Assembly (NCBI GenBank): GCA_009695205.1
Contig: SIBK01000039.1
Coordinates: 1-41,056 of the forward strand
Length of the DNA stretch: 41,056 nucleotides
Direction: 5' to 3'
From: Pedosphaera sp.
GTDB taxonomy: Bacteria; Verrucomicrobiota; Verrucomicrobiia; Limisphaerales; UBA9464
The translations under genes were made by a program, and so were the position numbers. Within the stretch, counting starts at the first letter, position 1, and each line of letters begins with the position of its first letter. This document shows positions 1 to 8,654 of this stretch, one piece after another. Under the pieces are notes generated by a model, which had not been told where the DNA came from, did not search any database, and saw only the letters and a program-made list of their open reading frames with translations.

Positions 1-135
1 GCCCTCATCCGAACCGGACTTCAAGCGCTACTGCGACGGACCGTCAAAGAACCCCTGCCAGTCATTTTCGAAAATGTCGCCGACCATTTGGAGCTGGGGC
101 TTACTTGGCTCAAACAACGCAACTTCCGGCCATGA
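1..135 (+). CDS. C-terminal end of an unidentified protein (5' end outside window)
   Basis: The first frame is open from base 1 and ends at a TGA at 133-135, giving 44 residues that finish in LTWLKQRNFRP. The composition looks like a normal amphipathic helical C-terminus, and the stop lies 32 bases before the stop of the convergent pseudopilin-like gene, a spacing typical of two real gene ends. I do not recognise the family, and too little is visible to assign a role. It could also be a chance open frame. Confidence 0.4.
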   Translation, partial: ALIRTGLQALLRRTVKEPLPVIFENVADHLELGLTWLKQRNFRP

Positions 136-167
136 AACAAAAAGCCGTGAAGATTGAGATTCCAACA

Positions 168-1007
168 TTACGGCGTTGGGACTCGGTCCTGAAGCCAACG
201 CAAATCTTGCAGATCGTCTCCCGTGGCCTTTGCGGCGAACTCCTTCGGCTTCGGTGCCCGCCAGCGATGATATTCAGCATGCCCGTCCACGAAGGACAGG
301 TTTGCGCCGCGACTGTGGCGGTCGGCGGGCACGTCTTCCCACAGGTTCCCACCAGCGAAATCCATCGGCAAGAGGCCGAATGTGCCACTGTTGATTGTAT
401 GCTCAGAGGAGTCAATGAATGCAAAGGCGTGGGCAGCGTTTGAAACGTGTGTGACGCGAAATTTGATGCTCGCATCGTAATCTGGAATTCCAACCTTTGG
501 CCCGTTCAAGCGACCATTCAGCATGTAACTGCGGTACCGGAGCAAACCCGATGTGTTCTCGACTTTCGACGGGTCGGCAGGGCAATGATAAACCGGTACC
601 GAATTGACATGGGGAAATAGCACGCCGATTTGAATGTTGGTCGGCGACGTATCGAGTCGTGCGTTTCCGACCACCCAGGATCCGGGCAGACTGAAGTCCT
701 CAAATCCCATTATTGTGCTGAGGTTCGGACAGATGAGCTCGCCATGAAAGTCTGCATAGAGTTGCCAGGCCAGTTGCAGTTGCTTGAGGTTGTTCAGGCA
801 TGATACCGCCTGGCCTTTGGCTTTGGCTTTCGACAAAACAGGCAAGAGCAAACTCGCCAGGATCGCCAGGATGCCGATGACGACGAGAAGCTCAATCAGG
901 GTGAACCCATCCAGGGTAAACTTTCGGCGGAAGATGTCCGTTGCCGGCGAACGCAGCCCCCGGCTGGGGCTTGTTTGGCTGCGAGTCTTGGCTTTCAGGC
1001 TCTTCAT
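168..1007 (-). CDS. Pseudopilin-like protein with prepilin-type N-terminal methylation motif
   Basis: This 279-residue protein has a basic leader of about 30 residues, then [12 protein letters not shown] followed by a hydrophobic helix. That is the type IV prepilin/type II secretion pseudopilin signal, cleaved by a prepilin peptidase between Gly and Phe. Downstream it has the [15 protein letters not shown] stretch and a late [11 protein letters not shown] segment typical of the large pseudopilin-like families of Verrucomicrobia and Planctomycetes, often tagged as H-X9-DG or DUF1559-like. The frame stays open to 1268, but I place the start at ATG 1007. It directly precedes the basic leader, has GGAG 11 bases upstream, and overlaps the stop of the VF530 gene as ATGA. 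The protein is expected in the cytoplasmic membrane or periplasm. The role in a pilus or secretion machine is inferred, since no assembly genes are nearby. Confidence 0.85.
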   Translation of the reverse strand: MKSLKAKTRSQTSPSRGLRSPATDIFRRKFTLDGFTLIELLVVIGILAILASLLLPVLSKAKAKGQAVSCLNNLKQLQLAWQLYADFHGELICPNLSTIMGFEDFSLPGSWVVGNARLDTSPTNIQIGVLFPHVNSVPVYHCPADPSKVENTSGLLRYRSYMLNGRLNGPKVGIPDYDASIKFRVTHVSNAAHAFAFIDSSEHTINSGTFGLLPMDFAGGNLWEDVPADRHSRGANLSFVDGHAEYHRWRAPKPKEFAAKATGDDLQDLRWLQDRVPTP

Positions 1008-1234
1008 TTGTTCAAATGCTCCGCAATGAACCACCCTTCGACCTTCTGGCGTGCCCAGGGCGTCTTGCGCAGAAACGTCAGACTGGACTTTACACTCGGA
1101 TTGATTTGGAAACAGCGGATGGGGATTCGATATCCCATCTCGCCCCAGCCATGCCGCGCGACGAGTTGATTGAGGATGCTTTCCAGCGTGATGCCGTGCA
1201 ATGGATCGCGAGGATGGTGGGAGGGCGCTGGCAT
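1004..1234 (-). CDS. VF530 (DUF2132) family small protein
   Basis: This 76-residue protein carries the family core almost in full: [16 protein letters not shown] near residue 10, an aromatic GWGEMG turn, [19 protein letters not shown], and the [12 protein letters not shown] end. VF530 proteins are small helical proteins, proposed to bind DNA from the Vibrio fischeri structure; the cellular role is not established. The gene is hidden inside a longer open frame that extends the downstream pseudopilin gene. The conserved family match shows that this frame is the coding one here. Its TGA (1006-1004) overlaps the ATG of the pseudopilin gene (1007-1005), so the two are probably translationally coupled. 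The amidohydrolase stop lies 52 bases upstream of its start. I see no strong Shine-Dalgarno. Confidence 0.85.
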   Translation of the reverse strand: MPAPSHHPRDPLHGITLESILNQLVARHGWGEMGYRIPIRCFQINPSVKSSLTFLRKTPWARQKVEGWFIAEHLNK

Positions 1235-1286
1235 GGGAGTCGAAATGTCCGCAACGAGAATGGGTCAACCAAAAGGCATTTGCTTT

Positions 1287-2549
1287 TCAAACGAGCTTGA
1301 AGAAATCCCGTGCGTTGTCGTGCAGCATCCGCCGCGCGAGGCGCTCGGCGGTGGCCCGACTGAAATATCCTTCGGCCAGCTTTTCCTCCAGCACGGCGGT
1401 AATCAACCGGCGTGCCGTCCGCATCGCTCCGTAGGTTTCCTCGACGTGCCAGTTGTCCCCTCCAAGCATCATGCGGGATTCATTGGGCAACACTTCAATT
1501 GCTTCATGGAGCGCCAGCTTGAAGTGCGACGGACTCAGCAGGAACGACCACGTGAGATCCAGCCAGATGTTGCGATAGACGAATGCCATGCCGAGCAGGT
1601 CGCGGCTCCAAGGATAGGCAAGGTGCATGAGCAGGAACCGAGTGCGCGGATGCCGTTCAATCAACCCGGCGACGCCGAGAGGGTGCGAACCGCGAATAAT
1701 TCCCGTGCCGAGATGTATCTGCACTGGAAGATCACGCGCGGCCGCCATCCGGCACAGGTGATCCAGCATGAAATCGCCAAAGGCCTTCTGCTCCATCGGT
1801 GTTGGCGCAGCCTTGCCCCACGCGGCGCGGGCAAGTTGTTCGTCCGGCTCGTCGAAGTTCATGTCGCGGTCGTAGGCGAGCGCGTTCTTGAGGGCAACCT
1901 GACCCCGAGACGCCATACCGGCCACGAGTTGTTCGACGGCGGCAAGGTATTCATCGAATGATCCCGCGCCTAGACCGACGCGCTTCAACAACTCGTGCGC
2001 GCTGTTGCCGTTGTGATCGCGCGAATCGGAATGCCAACCGAGCGCGAGTGAATTGATGCGCATCACGGAGCGGTAGTTTGCTCCGAGCGCGGGCCGGACA
2101 TCAAGGAGCGGATCGTTGTAGGGGTCTGTAATGACGGTCGCGATGCGCGCCTTGTTTAGGAGCTCGTGCTGCCACTCGGGCCGGCGGTGGGCCGCCCGCA
2201 CGGCGTCGTCGAGCGCCTGCCAGTTGTCGCGCGTGATCTCCGGTTCGCCGCTTCCGTGGAGTTCGACAATCGCCTGAACGAGATTGCGGACAAAGGAGTT
2301 CGAGCCGCTACGATCCAGAAACGGAGCGAGCGCTTCCCATGTCGTCGGGCCGGTCGCCGCGAGCATTGGGTCGGAATCGCGGAGCTCAGACGGGAGGCAA
2401 TATGGCCGCACCTGCGCCCAGCCAGCGTAGCTCTGCTGGAAAAGCTGCAACAGATTGACTTCACGCTGAAGGATGATCTCGGGCAGGTGATGCTCATGCA
2501 CGTCCAGAATGGGGAGGTGCTCGATGAATTCACGCAAAGAGCCGTTCAT
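1287..2549 (-). CDS. Amidohydrolase family protein (amidohydrolase-2 / uronate isomerase-like)
   Basis: This 420-residue TIM-barrel metal-dependent hydrolase has recognisable metal-site residues: H18 and H20 in DVHEHH, K221 in VALKNALAY, H279 in QIHLGTG, H309 in LMHLAYPW, and D365 in LGGDNWH. This arrangement is that of the COG2159 and uronate isomerase-like branch of the amidohydrolase superfamily. The substrate cannot be read from the sequence; a sugar acid or a small cyclic amide or ester are both possible. No signal peptide is seen, so it should be cytoplasmic. It follows the metalloprotease gene on the same strand after about 100 bases and precedes the VF530 gene, so co-transcription is likely, though a shared function is not obvious. 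Confidence 0.85.
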   Translation of the reverse strand: MNGSLREFIEHLPILDVHEHHLPEIILQREVNLLQLFQQSYAGWAQVRPYCLPSELRDSDPMLAATGPTTWEALAPFLDRSGSNSFVRNLVQAIVELHGSGEPEITRDNWQALDDAVRAAHRRPEWQHELLNKARIATVITDPYNDPLLDVRPALGANYRSVMRINSLALGWHSDSRDHNGNSAHELLKRVGLGAGSFDEYLAAVEQLVAGMASRGQVALKNALAYDRDMNFDEPDEQLARAAWGKAAPTPMEQKAFGDFMLDHLCRMAAARDLPVQIHLGTGIIRGSHPLGVAGLIERHPRTRFLLMHLAYPWSRDLLGMAFVYRNIWLDLTWSFLLSPSHFKLALHEAIEVLPNESRMMLGGDNWHVEETYGAMRTARRLITAVLEEKLAEGYFSRATAERLARRMLHDNARDFFKLV

Positions 2550-2650
2550 AACAAGGCAGTCCGATCCGACGTGAGACCACGGCGGCTGTCAACGCTGGCT
2601 TCGGAAATTCTGATCCAGTGCCAAAGATACCCTCCCACGTCCTCGAAGAA

Positions 2651-5299
2651 CTATTTTGACGCCGATGCTGGCTTCGCGGGTAGCAGCGCCAGAATTTCCT
2701 GCTGCCTCAGATACCATTCGCGTAACGGCCGAGACAGATTGGAGTCCTTGAACTCCTTGAAATTGGCAACATTCAGGGCGCCATCCACGTCGTCTTTCAG
2801 GGACTTGTTGAGTTCGCCTTTGGCATCCACCGCCCAGCTGCGGTACGAACCCGTCTTATCGTTCAAGGCTTTCGCCGCCGCCATCCGCGTTTCGTGGTCG
2901 TAACGAAAATCCGCCACTTCGACCATGCTCTTGTCCACCTTGCCTTTGATGCGGCGGGACTCATCCTTTGCCGACAGCACGATTCGGGCGAGATCGACAA
3001 TACGCTGCTCGAGTCGCGCCACCGGATCCGCTTCGGCGATCCCTTTGCTGGCTTGGAGACCGAGATTGCGGGGGGCGTCCTCAAGCTTGGAACAAATCTG
3101 GTGAAGAACCTCTTTTTCAAACTCCGCGAAGAACGTCTCACCCCGTCGGAGAATCAACGCCTTTTCTTCCGGCGAAAACGAAGCCTTCTTCTCATCCAGC
3201 CCGACGAAATTCGTATAAGCGGCTGACTCCAGCAGTTTCGCCAGGCGAGCCTGGAGATTGGTGCCCTGAATCCGGTCGATCACCATCCCATTGCTGCCCA
3301 GATCCTTCAGTTCCAGTTTCAACTCCGCAGGGATATAAGAAAACAGGACGCGATCCACGCCCCCGAGCTTGTCGATTTGATTGGTGAGCCCCTTCCAGTG
3401 AGCTTCGAGTCGGGCTTCCTGATTCAAGTCTCCGACGAAATCGAACTCGTTCTCAACCCGAAGGGACCGCGCCTTTGAATCGAACCACCCCAGGATACTG
3501 GCAAATTGCTTCACGACCGCGCTGGAGTGCGCCTTGACGTTGAGGTTTACCTGCGCGAGCGGAACGTGATCCCGCGGATCGCGCGGGGATTTCGCGGCGA
3601 TGAACTGCTCAACAATCGAGTTCGGTAGTGTTCGCAGAGTTGTAGCCAATTGGCCATACGCCGCCACAATTGGCTCATTGCCGTAGTCAAAATGCTGGAC
3701 GTCGCCATAGCGCGCCACATCCTGATCGGTTCCGAACAGCATCTTCTTCTCAACGGGCTCCTTGGAATCGAAGTAGCCCCATTGAATCGCTGCCTTGTCA
3801 TGCGGCAAGGCTTCGTGGCTTGTCCTCATCTTCCACCCCGTGAAAACTGCCGCTTTGAACGGGCTGTACTCCATCATCGAGGTCGATGCGATCTGATTTG
3901 TGTAACGGTCGAGGTTCTTACCGATCAAATAATCTTTGAACCAGTCATCCAGCTCACGAGCCGTCAATGTTGCAGCGAGACTTCCTGCGAAATTGTGGCG
4001 CAGGCCCAGAACGTGACCCACTTCATGAGCAACGACCTCCCGGACGTAATCCTGCGACGCCCGGAGGACCGCCTGATCCGTCAGTGTGTCGCTCGCCAGC
4101 AATTCCTCGAGCCCTTGCGCGTATTGTTGGGCAAATTCGGTGGGATCCATGCGGCAGGCATTCGCCGTTTCAAGAGACGCGAACGCCGAGTACGCGTCGA
4201 TCAGCTTGGTGTTGCCTTTCTTCTCGACCAAGTCCCGCATTGATCGCAAGGCCGCTCGAACGCGTGCTTTCCCACTCAGGGCGAAAACGCTCGTCATGTA
4301 GGCCTGCCCATGCCGCGAATCACCCGTGCGAGGATCGATCAGCACGTCCGCGTACGCATAGCTCGCATTGTCCCACGGCACCCATTGGACCAGGTTGTAC
4401 CGGGAGTCCGGAGCGGTAACCCCGTCGGGTGCCAGCTCCGCCTGGATCACGTCGCGACCAAACGCTCGATTCCAATACACAATGCCATCCCGAAGCGCCT
4501 CGGTGTAGTCCTTCGGAGTATTGGCGCTGTAGTGAATTACCACCGGCTTGTTCAAATTGAATCGTGCCATCCGACCGCTTTGCCGCCCCGTCGTCGGTTC
4601 AAGCTGGGGCGCGGTTTCAAAAAAGCGGGCGTAGCGCGTTTCGGCCGCACTCTGCTCCTTCCCGGATTTCTCCGAGGAAACATAGGCCGAGAAAAAATAG
4701 CGCACCTCGTATTGCGCCTCGACGTTCGCGTCCGATGCGCGATCTCGCGTTTGCACGCTTTGCCGGATGACGAGATACGGGTCGCGCACGTCCGCTGCGA
4801 ACACACGGCTTTGCGGCACCTCGAGGGATCGATCTTTTGCGCTGGAGTCGAACCCGCTCCCCGAATTGTGCCAAATCTCCGTGAAAACCCGACGCATTCC
4901 GCGGTTGAAGTCGATCACCACCTTCCTCTCGTCCTGCTCGACAATGGGAAAGGTCGTTAGCAGGCGCCGCGCCGGCAGATCGTCCGTAACAACCAAGCCT
5001 TTGGTGGACTCGTACAAATCCACTCCATCATGGAAGAGTTCGAATCGCACGATTTTTCCTGCCAAACCAGTGCTTGTCGCCGCCGTGGCCTGCGGAATTA
5101 CCGAGGCGGCCATCAGGTATTCCTTCCCGAGTGCCGCCATGGGAATCTCGATGTGAAAATGGCTGTTGGTGGTCAGCAAGAGTGGCGAGGGTTCGCTCGC
5201 GGACTCGGCTGCCCGGGCGGCGTTGCTCGATAACCAAAACGCTGCGGTTACAAGCGCGACGCCGCGTCTCATCCGCGCAGAACTAAAATTGCAGGTCAT
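2651..5299 (-). CDS. Exported zinc-dependent metalloprotease (DUF5117/DUF4953 type)
   Basis: This 882-residue protein begins with a signal peptide (basic MRRG, then a hydrophobic stretch ending AARAAE). An N-terminal beta-rich DUF5117-like part leads into the DUF4953-type metzincin domain. The zinc site HEVGHVLGLRH lies at residues 425-435, followed by a Met-turn-like STSMMEYSPF. The family consists of large secreted or periplasmic proteases found in Bacteroidetes, Planctomycetes and Verrucomicrobia; substrates are unknown. The frame is open to 5557, but the extra 86 residues overlap the divergent helicase gene and lack export character. I chose ATG 5299, with ATG 5272 as an alternative that starts right at the basic part of the signal. 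No clear ribosome binding site precedes either. The length is normal for the family. Confidence 0.85.
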   Translation of the reverse strand: MTCNFSSARMRRGVALVTAAFWLSSNAARAAESASEPSPLLLTTNSHFHIEIPMAALGKEYLMAASVIPQATAATSTGLAGKIVRFELFHDGVDLYESTKGLVVTDDLPARRLLTTFPIVEQDERKVVIDFNRGMRRVFTEIWHNSGSGFDSSAKDRSLEVPQSRVFAADVRDPYLVIRQSVQTRDRASDANVEAQYEVRYFFSAYVSSEKSGKEQSAAETRYARFFETAPQLEPTTGRQSGRMARFNLNKPVVIHYSANTPKDYTEALRDGIVYWNRAFGRDVIQAELAPDGVTAPDSRYNLVQWVPWDNASYAYADVLIDPRTGDSRHGQAYMTSVFALSGKARVRAALRSMRDLVEKKGNTKLIDAYSAFASLETANACRMDPTEFAQQYAQGLEELLASDTLTDQAVLRASQDYVREVVAHEVGHVLGLRHNFAGSLAATLTARELDDWFKDYLIGKNLDRYTNQIASTSMMEYSPFKAAVFTGWKMRTSHEALPHDKAAIQWGYFDSKEPVEKKMLFGTDQDVARYGDVQHFDYGNEPIVAAYGQLATTLRTLPNSIVEQFIAAKSPRDPRDHVPLAQVNLNVKAHSSAVVKQFASILGWFDSKARSLRVENEFDFVGDLNQEARLEAHWKGLTNQIDKLGGVDRVLFSYIPAELKLELKDLGSNGMVIDRIQGTNLQARLAKLLESAAYTNFVGLDEKKASFSPEEKALILRRGETFFAEFEKEVLHQICSKLEDAPRNLGLQASKGIAEADPVARLEQRIVDLARIVLSAKDESRRIKGKVDKSMVEVADFRYDHETRMAAAKALNDKTGSYRSWAVDAKGELNKSLKDDVDGALNVANFKEFKDSNLSRPLREWYLRQQEILALLPAKPASASK

Positions 5300-5439
5300 A
5301 GGCTTTACTTGAATGTCAAAAATAGAACGACGCGGATGCGTACGCAACGCCTGATACACGAATAATACTGGAGCTGCGGCTCCGTTGATTGCCCATTCTG
5401 AGGGCGGCTGATAGCGTCTTAGACACATGCACGTTTCCG

Positions 5440-8400
5440 ATGAGCGACATTGAGTTGAGCGATTCGCTGCTGGCCAAGGCGGCCGGGTGGGAAGTGATGA
5501 AGCACGCCCGTGTGTTGCTGGCCGACGGGCGAGTCTTGTCCTCCGCATGGAAGCCACCCCTGTTGCAAGGTGTGGTGCGGTCCGACGAAAGCAGCATGCG
5601 GACCGGGCTTATCATTCGAAATGCGATCGACATTGAAAACCTGTGCCCGTGCCGCCAAAGCCGTGAAGCGGGGATTATCTGCGCTCATGCGGTCGCCGTT
5701 GCGTTGCATGCGCTGAAGCCCCCGGCTGCTGTATCGCCGGCAATACGCGCCGGGTCCGTCAATCCCGAGCCGCGCGTTGTGACACGGGATCGTGTCTTCT
5801 TGCGGCGAGCTCCGGAGGGGGAGTCGTTGCGGGTGCACATTCTCTTGCCGCCGAATCTCGCCGAAGGATTTACCCGGGGGCGTGTGATGCTGGTGCTTGA
5901 GGGAGAGACCTCGCGAGGCCGTGGTCCGTTGAACAGCCTCGTGAAGGCAGGCGTGTTTTGCATCACCGACGAGGATGGGCGGTTGCTCGATACCGTGGAG
6001 CGATTGGCCGGTGGCGACACTCCCGGAATGATCCAGCTTCTTGCGGAGGATTTCCTCGCGATTCTCCCAATTCTGGCGGGCCATCCGCGGATCTCGATTG
6101 GACGCAAGACAGCGGTGAAGGTTTGCGCGACCCCGTGGGCTCCACCGATGCGTGCGATGCTTCTGCCGGACGGCACCATCGAATTGGGCGCCCAGTCGGG
6201 CATATCCTTGCCTCCAATTCTTGCGGGTCGATCCGCCGCGTGGGTGTGGCGGAACAACGAGCTTCTCCCGCTGGCAGGAGGAACGTGGATGCAGGAGACG
6301 ATGACCCAGCCTCGACGGATTTCACGGCAGGAGGTTCCTGTTTTTCTAAGCCGCGACTGGCCGCGCATCGTTGAAGCGCTTCAGACGGTGGCGGAACCGG
6401 GATCGAAGACCGCTGGTTTAGAGTCCAACTTCCGGTTGGAGGATTTCGAATTAAGCCCGGAGCCCCCGAAGTTCGTCCTGAATCTGGCGGGGGGCCTTGC
6501 TCAATTGACGGCGACGATTCAGTGCCACTATGGCAGCCGAGTGATGACCCTCGGCGTCACATCAAATGACGAAGAGGTCTGGCTGCCGGATCCGACAAAT
6601 CCCCGGCGTTATTCGACACGCGATCTTGCGGCAGAGCAGGGGGCGGTTCAGCGCTTGAGGCGCAATGGATTCGGCGGACCCGATTTCCAAGGGCGCTGGC
6701 AACTTGCAGGACAAGATCGGGTGATTTCATTTTTTGCGCGTGAGCATCCTCGCCTGCAGCGCGAGTGGGAAGTGACTCTTGAGGAACGGCTTGATCGCAG
6801 CGCGCGGAATACGTTCGAACGGGTGACGCCTCAACTCCGAGTGACTTCGAGTGGCGAGCAGTGGTTCGATCTCGAGGTTCGTTACACCGGGACCGGTGGC
6901 GAGCAGTTTTCAGCGGCCGAGATCCAGCGCCTGGTTTTGGGAAGCGGCTCTGCTCGGTTGAAGAACGGGAAGATTGCGTTGATTGATGGCGGGGCCGTTG
7001 AGGAACTGCAGGATGTGCTGCTGGATTGTGCGCCGCAACAGCAGGCGTCCACGGAAGGAACTCGCTACCGCATGGGGCCGGAGCAGGCGGGTTTTTTGCA
7101 GGCAAGCCTCGGGGCGCAGGGCCTGAGCTTGGCCGCCCCGCCGGCGTGGCGCGAACGAGCGGCGCGTCAGACCGGGGAGGCCACGCTGACGTGTCCGCCT
7201 CTGGGACCTCTCGACGACATTTTACGGCCCTATCAAAAGCATGGCGTCGCCTGGTTGCGCTTTTTGAGGGAGTCCGGTTTTTGTGGAGTGCTCGCGGATG
7301 AGATGGGTCTCGGGAAAACACTGCAGGTGCTGGCCCATCTGGCGGTCCTTCGGCGGGAATCTGGCGTTGCCGGCCGGAAGCCTCAGCTCGTCGTGTGCCC
7401 AACAACGCTCGTCTTCAACTGGGTTGCCGAGGCGACCCGATTTGTGCCAGACCTCAACGTGTTGATCCTCGAAGGCGCTGGTCGAGAAAGTCGTTTTGAC
7501 GCGATCGCCACAGCCGATCTCGTGGTGACCAGTTATGCATTGTTGCGCCGTGATATTGGAAAATACGGGAACATCGAGTTCGACACCGTGATTCTGGACG
7601 AAGCGCAGCACATCAAGAACCGCCAGACCCAGAACGCGCGCGCGGTGAAAGCGATTCGTTCGGAGCACCGGCTGGTGGTCACGGGCACGCCCTTGGAGAA
7701 CTCCGTCCTCGATCTCTGGAGTCTCTACGATTTCCTCATGCCAGGGTACCTCGGGACGGCGGATGATTTCCGGGATCGATATGAAATCCCTATCACCCGT
7801 GAGAAGGACGCGGGTGCGCTCCAACGATTGGTCCGGAGAGTCCGGCCATTTCTCCTGCGGCGCAGGAAATCGGAAGTTGCCCCTGAACTCCCGGCCCGGC
7901 TTCGGCAGGTGGCGTGGTGCGAGCTGACGTCGGAGCAGTCCGTCGTCTATCAGCAGGTGCTCGCTGCAACGCGCAAGGAGGTAACGGAATCAGTAGGGGA
8001 ACAGGGATTCGCGCGAAGCCGGATGGTGATCCTCACCGCCCTCCTCCGGTTGCGTCAAATTTGCTGCGACTTGCGTCTCTTGGACACGAAGACGCCTGCG
8101 GCCGATTCGTCTCTTTCGCCTGGGGGCAAGGTTCAGTTGTTCGGTGAGCTTTTAGACGAAGTGCTCGATGGGGGGCATCGAGTGCTCGTGTTCAGCCAGT
8201 TCACGACAATGCTCGGACTGCTTCGAGATCAGTTGAAAGAGGACGGCGTTCCCTTCTGCTATTTGGATGGATCCACGCGCGACCGGGCAACGGTGGTGCA
8301 GCAATTTCAAAGCGAACCCGGGATTCCTGTTTTTCTGATTTCTCTCAAAGCGGGCGGGACAGGATTGAATCTTACGGGTGCCGACACCGTAATCCATTTC

Positions 8401-8628
8401 GATCCGTGGTGGAATCCCGCGGTCGAGGACCAGGCAACGGATCGGGCGCATCGGATTGGTCAGACCCGCGTGGTCACCAGCTATAAACTAATCACGCGGG
8501 GCACCGTCGAGGAAAAGATCCTCAATCTGCAGAATCGCAAGCGAGATTTGCTCGAAGCCACGCTAACGGGTGAAGAGGAGTTTGCAGGCAAGCTGAATTG
8601 GGAGGAAATTCAAGAATTGCTTTCGTAA
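5440..8628 (+). CDS. SWIM-domain SNF2-family DEAD/DEAH-box helicase (HepA-like)
   Basis: This 1062-residue Swi2/Snf2 ATPase has an N-terminal SWIM zinc finger with C69, C71, C81 and H83 (CPC...CAH), a long central region, and two helicase lobes. Lobe 1 shows the Walker A DEMGLGKT at 620-627 and the DEAQ box at 720-723. Lobe 2 shows VLVFSQFTTML, YLDGSTRDR, AGGTGLNLTGADTV, FDPWWNPAVEDQATDRAHR and RIGQT. Such proteins are ATP-driven translocases that remodel protein-DNA or RNA polymerase-DNA complexes. The SWIM-SNF2 branch is widespread in bacteria and poorly characterised. I start at ATG 5440 because the 17 extra upstream residues carry no conserved sequence. It is transcribed divergently from the metalloprotease across about 140 bases and converges with the DUF1501 gene, with only 26 bases between stops. 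All motifs are intact. Confidence 0.95.
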   Translation: MSDIELSDSLLAKAAGWEVMKHARVLLADGRVLSSAWKPPLLQGVVRSDESSMRTGLIIRNAIDIENLCPCRQSREAGIICAHAVAVALHALKPPAAVSPAIRAGSVNPEPRVVTRDRVFLRRAPEGESLRVHILLPPNLAEGFTRGRVMLVLEGETSRGRGPLNSLVKAGVFCITDEDGRLLDTVERLAGGDTPGMIQLLAEDFLAILPILAGHPRISIGRKTAVKVCATPWAPPMRAMLLPDGTIELGAQSGISLPPILAGRSAAWVWRNNELLPLAGGTWMQETMTQPRRISRQEVPVFLSRDWPRIVEALQTVAEPGSKTAGLESNFRLEDFELSPEPPKFVLNLAGGLAQLTATIQCHYGSRVMTLGVTSNDEEVWLPDPTNPRRYSTRDLAAEQGAVQRLRRNGFGGPDFQGRWQLAGQDRVISFFAREHPRLQREWEVTLEERLDRSARNTFERVTPQLRVTSSGEQWFDLEVRYTGTGGEQFSAAEIQRLVLGSGSARLKNGKIALIDGGAVEELQDVLLDCAPQQQASTEGTRYRMGPEQAGFLQASLGAQGLSLAAPPAWRERAARQTGEATLTCPPLGPLDDILRPYQKHGVAWLRFLRESGFCGVLADEMGLGKTLQVLAHLAVLRRESGVAGRKPQLVVCPTTLVFNWVAEATRFVPDLNVLILEGAGRESRFDAIATADLVVTSYALLRRDIGKYGNIEFDTVILDEAQHIKNRQTQNARAVKAIRSEHRLVVTGTPLENSVLDLWSLYDFLMPGYLGTADDFRDRYEIPITREKDAGALQRLVRRVRPFLLRRRKSEVAPELPARLRQVAWCELTSEQSVVYQQVLAATRKEVTESVGEQGFARSRMVILTALLRLRQICCDLRLLDTKTPAADSSLSPGGKVQLFGELLDEVLDGGHRVLVFSQFTTMLGLLRDQLKEDGVPFCYLDGSTRDRATVVQQFQSEPGIPVFLISLKAGGTGLNLTGADTVIHFDPWWNPAVEDQATDRAHRIGQTRVVTSYKLITRGTVEEKILNLQNRKRDLLEATLTGEEEFAGKLNWEEIQELLS

Positions 8629-8654
8629 CGCAAGCGAGATTCTCAGACGGTTGC

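Noticed and set aside
1007..1268. Longer N-terminus for the pseudopilin-like protein
   Set aside because: The extension lies on top of the VF530 gene, which has clear family motifs, and puts 87 residues ahead of the leader.
5299..5557. Longer N-terminus for the metalloprotease
   Set aside because: The extra residues overlap the start of the divergent SNF2 gene and would bury the signal peptide.
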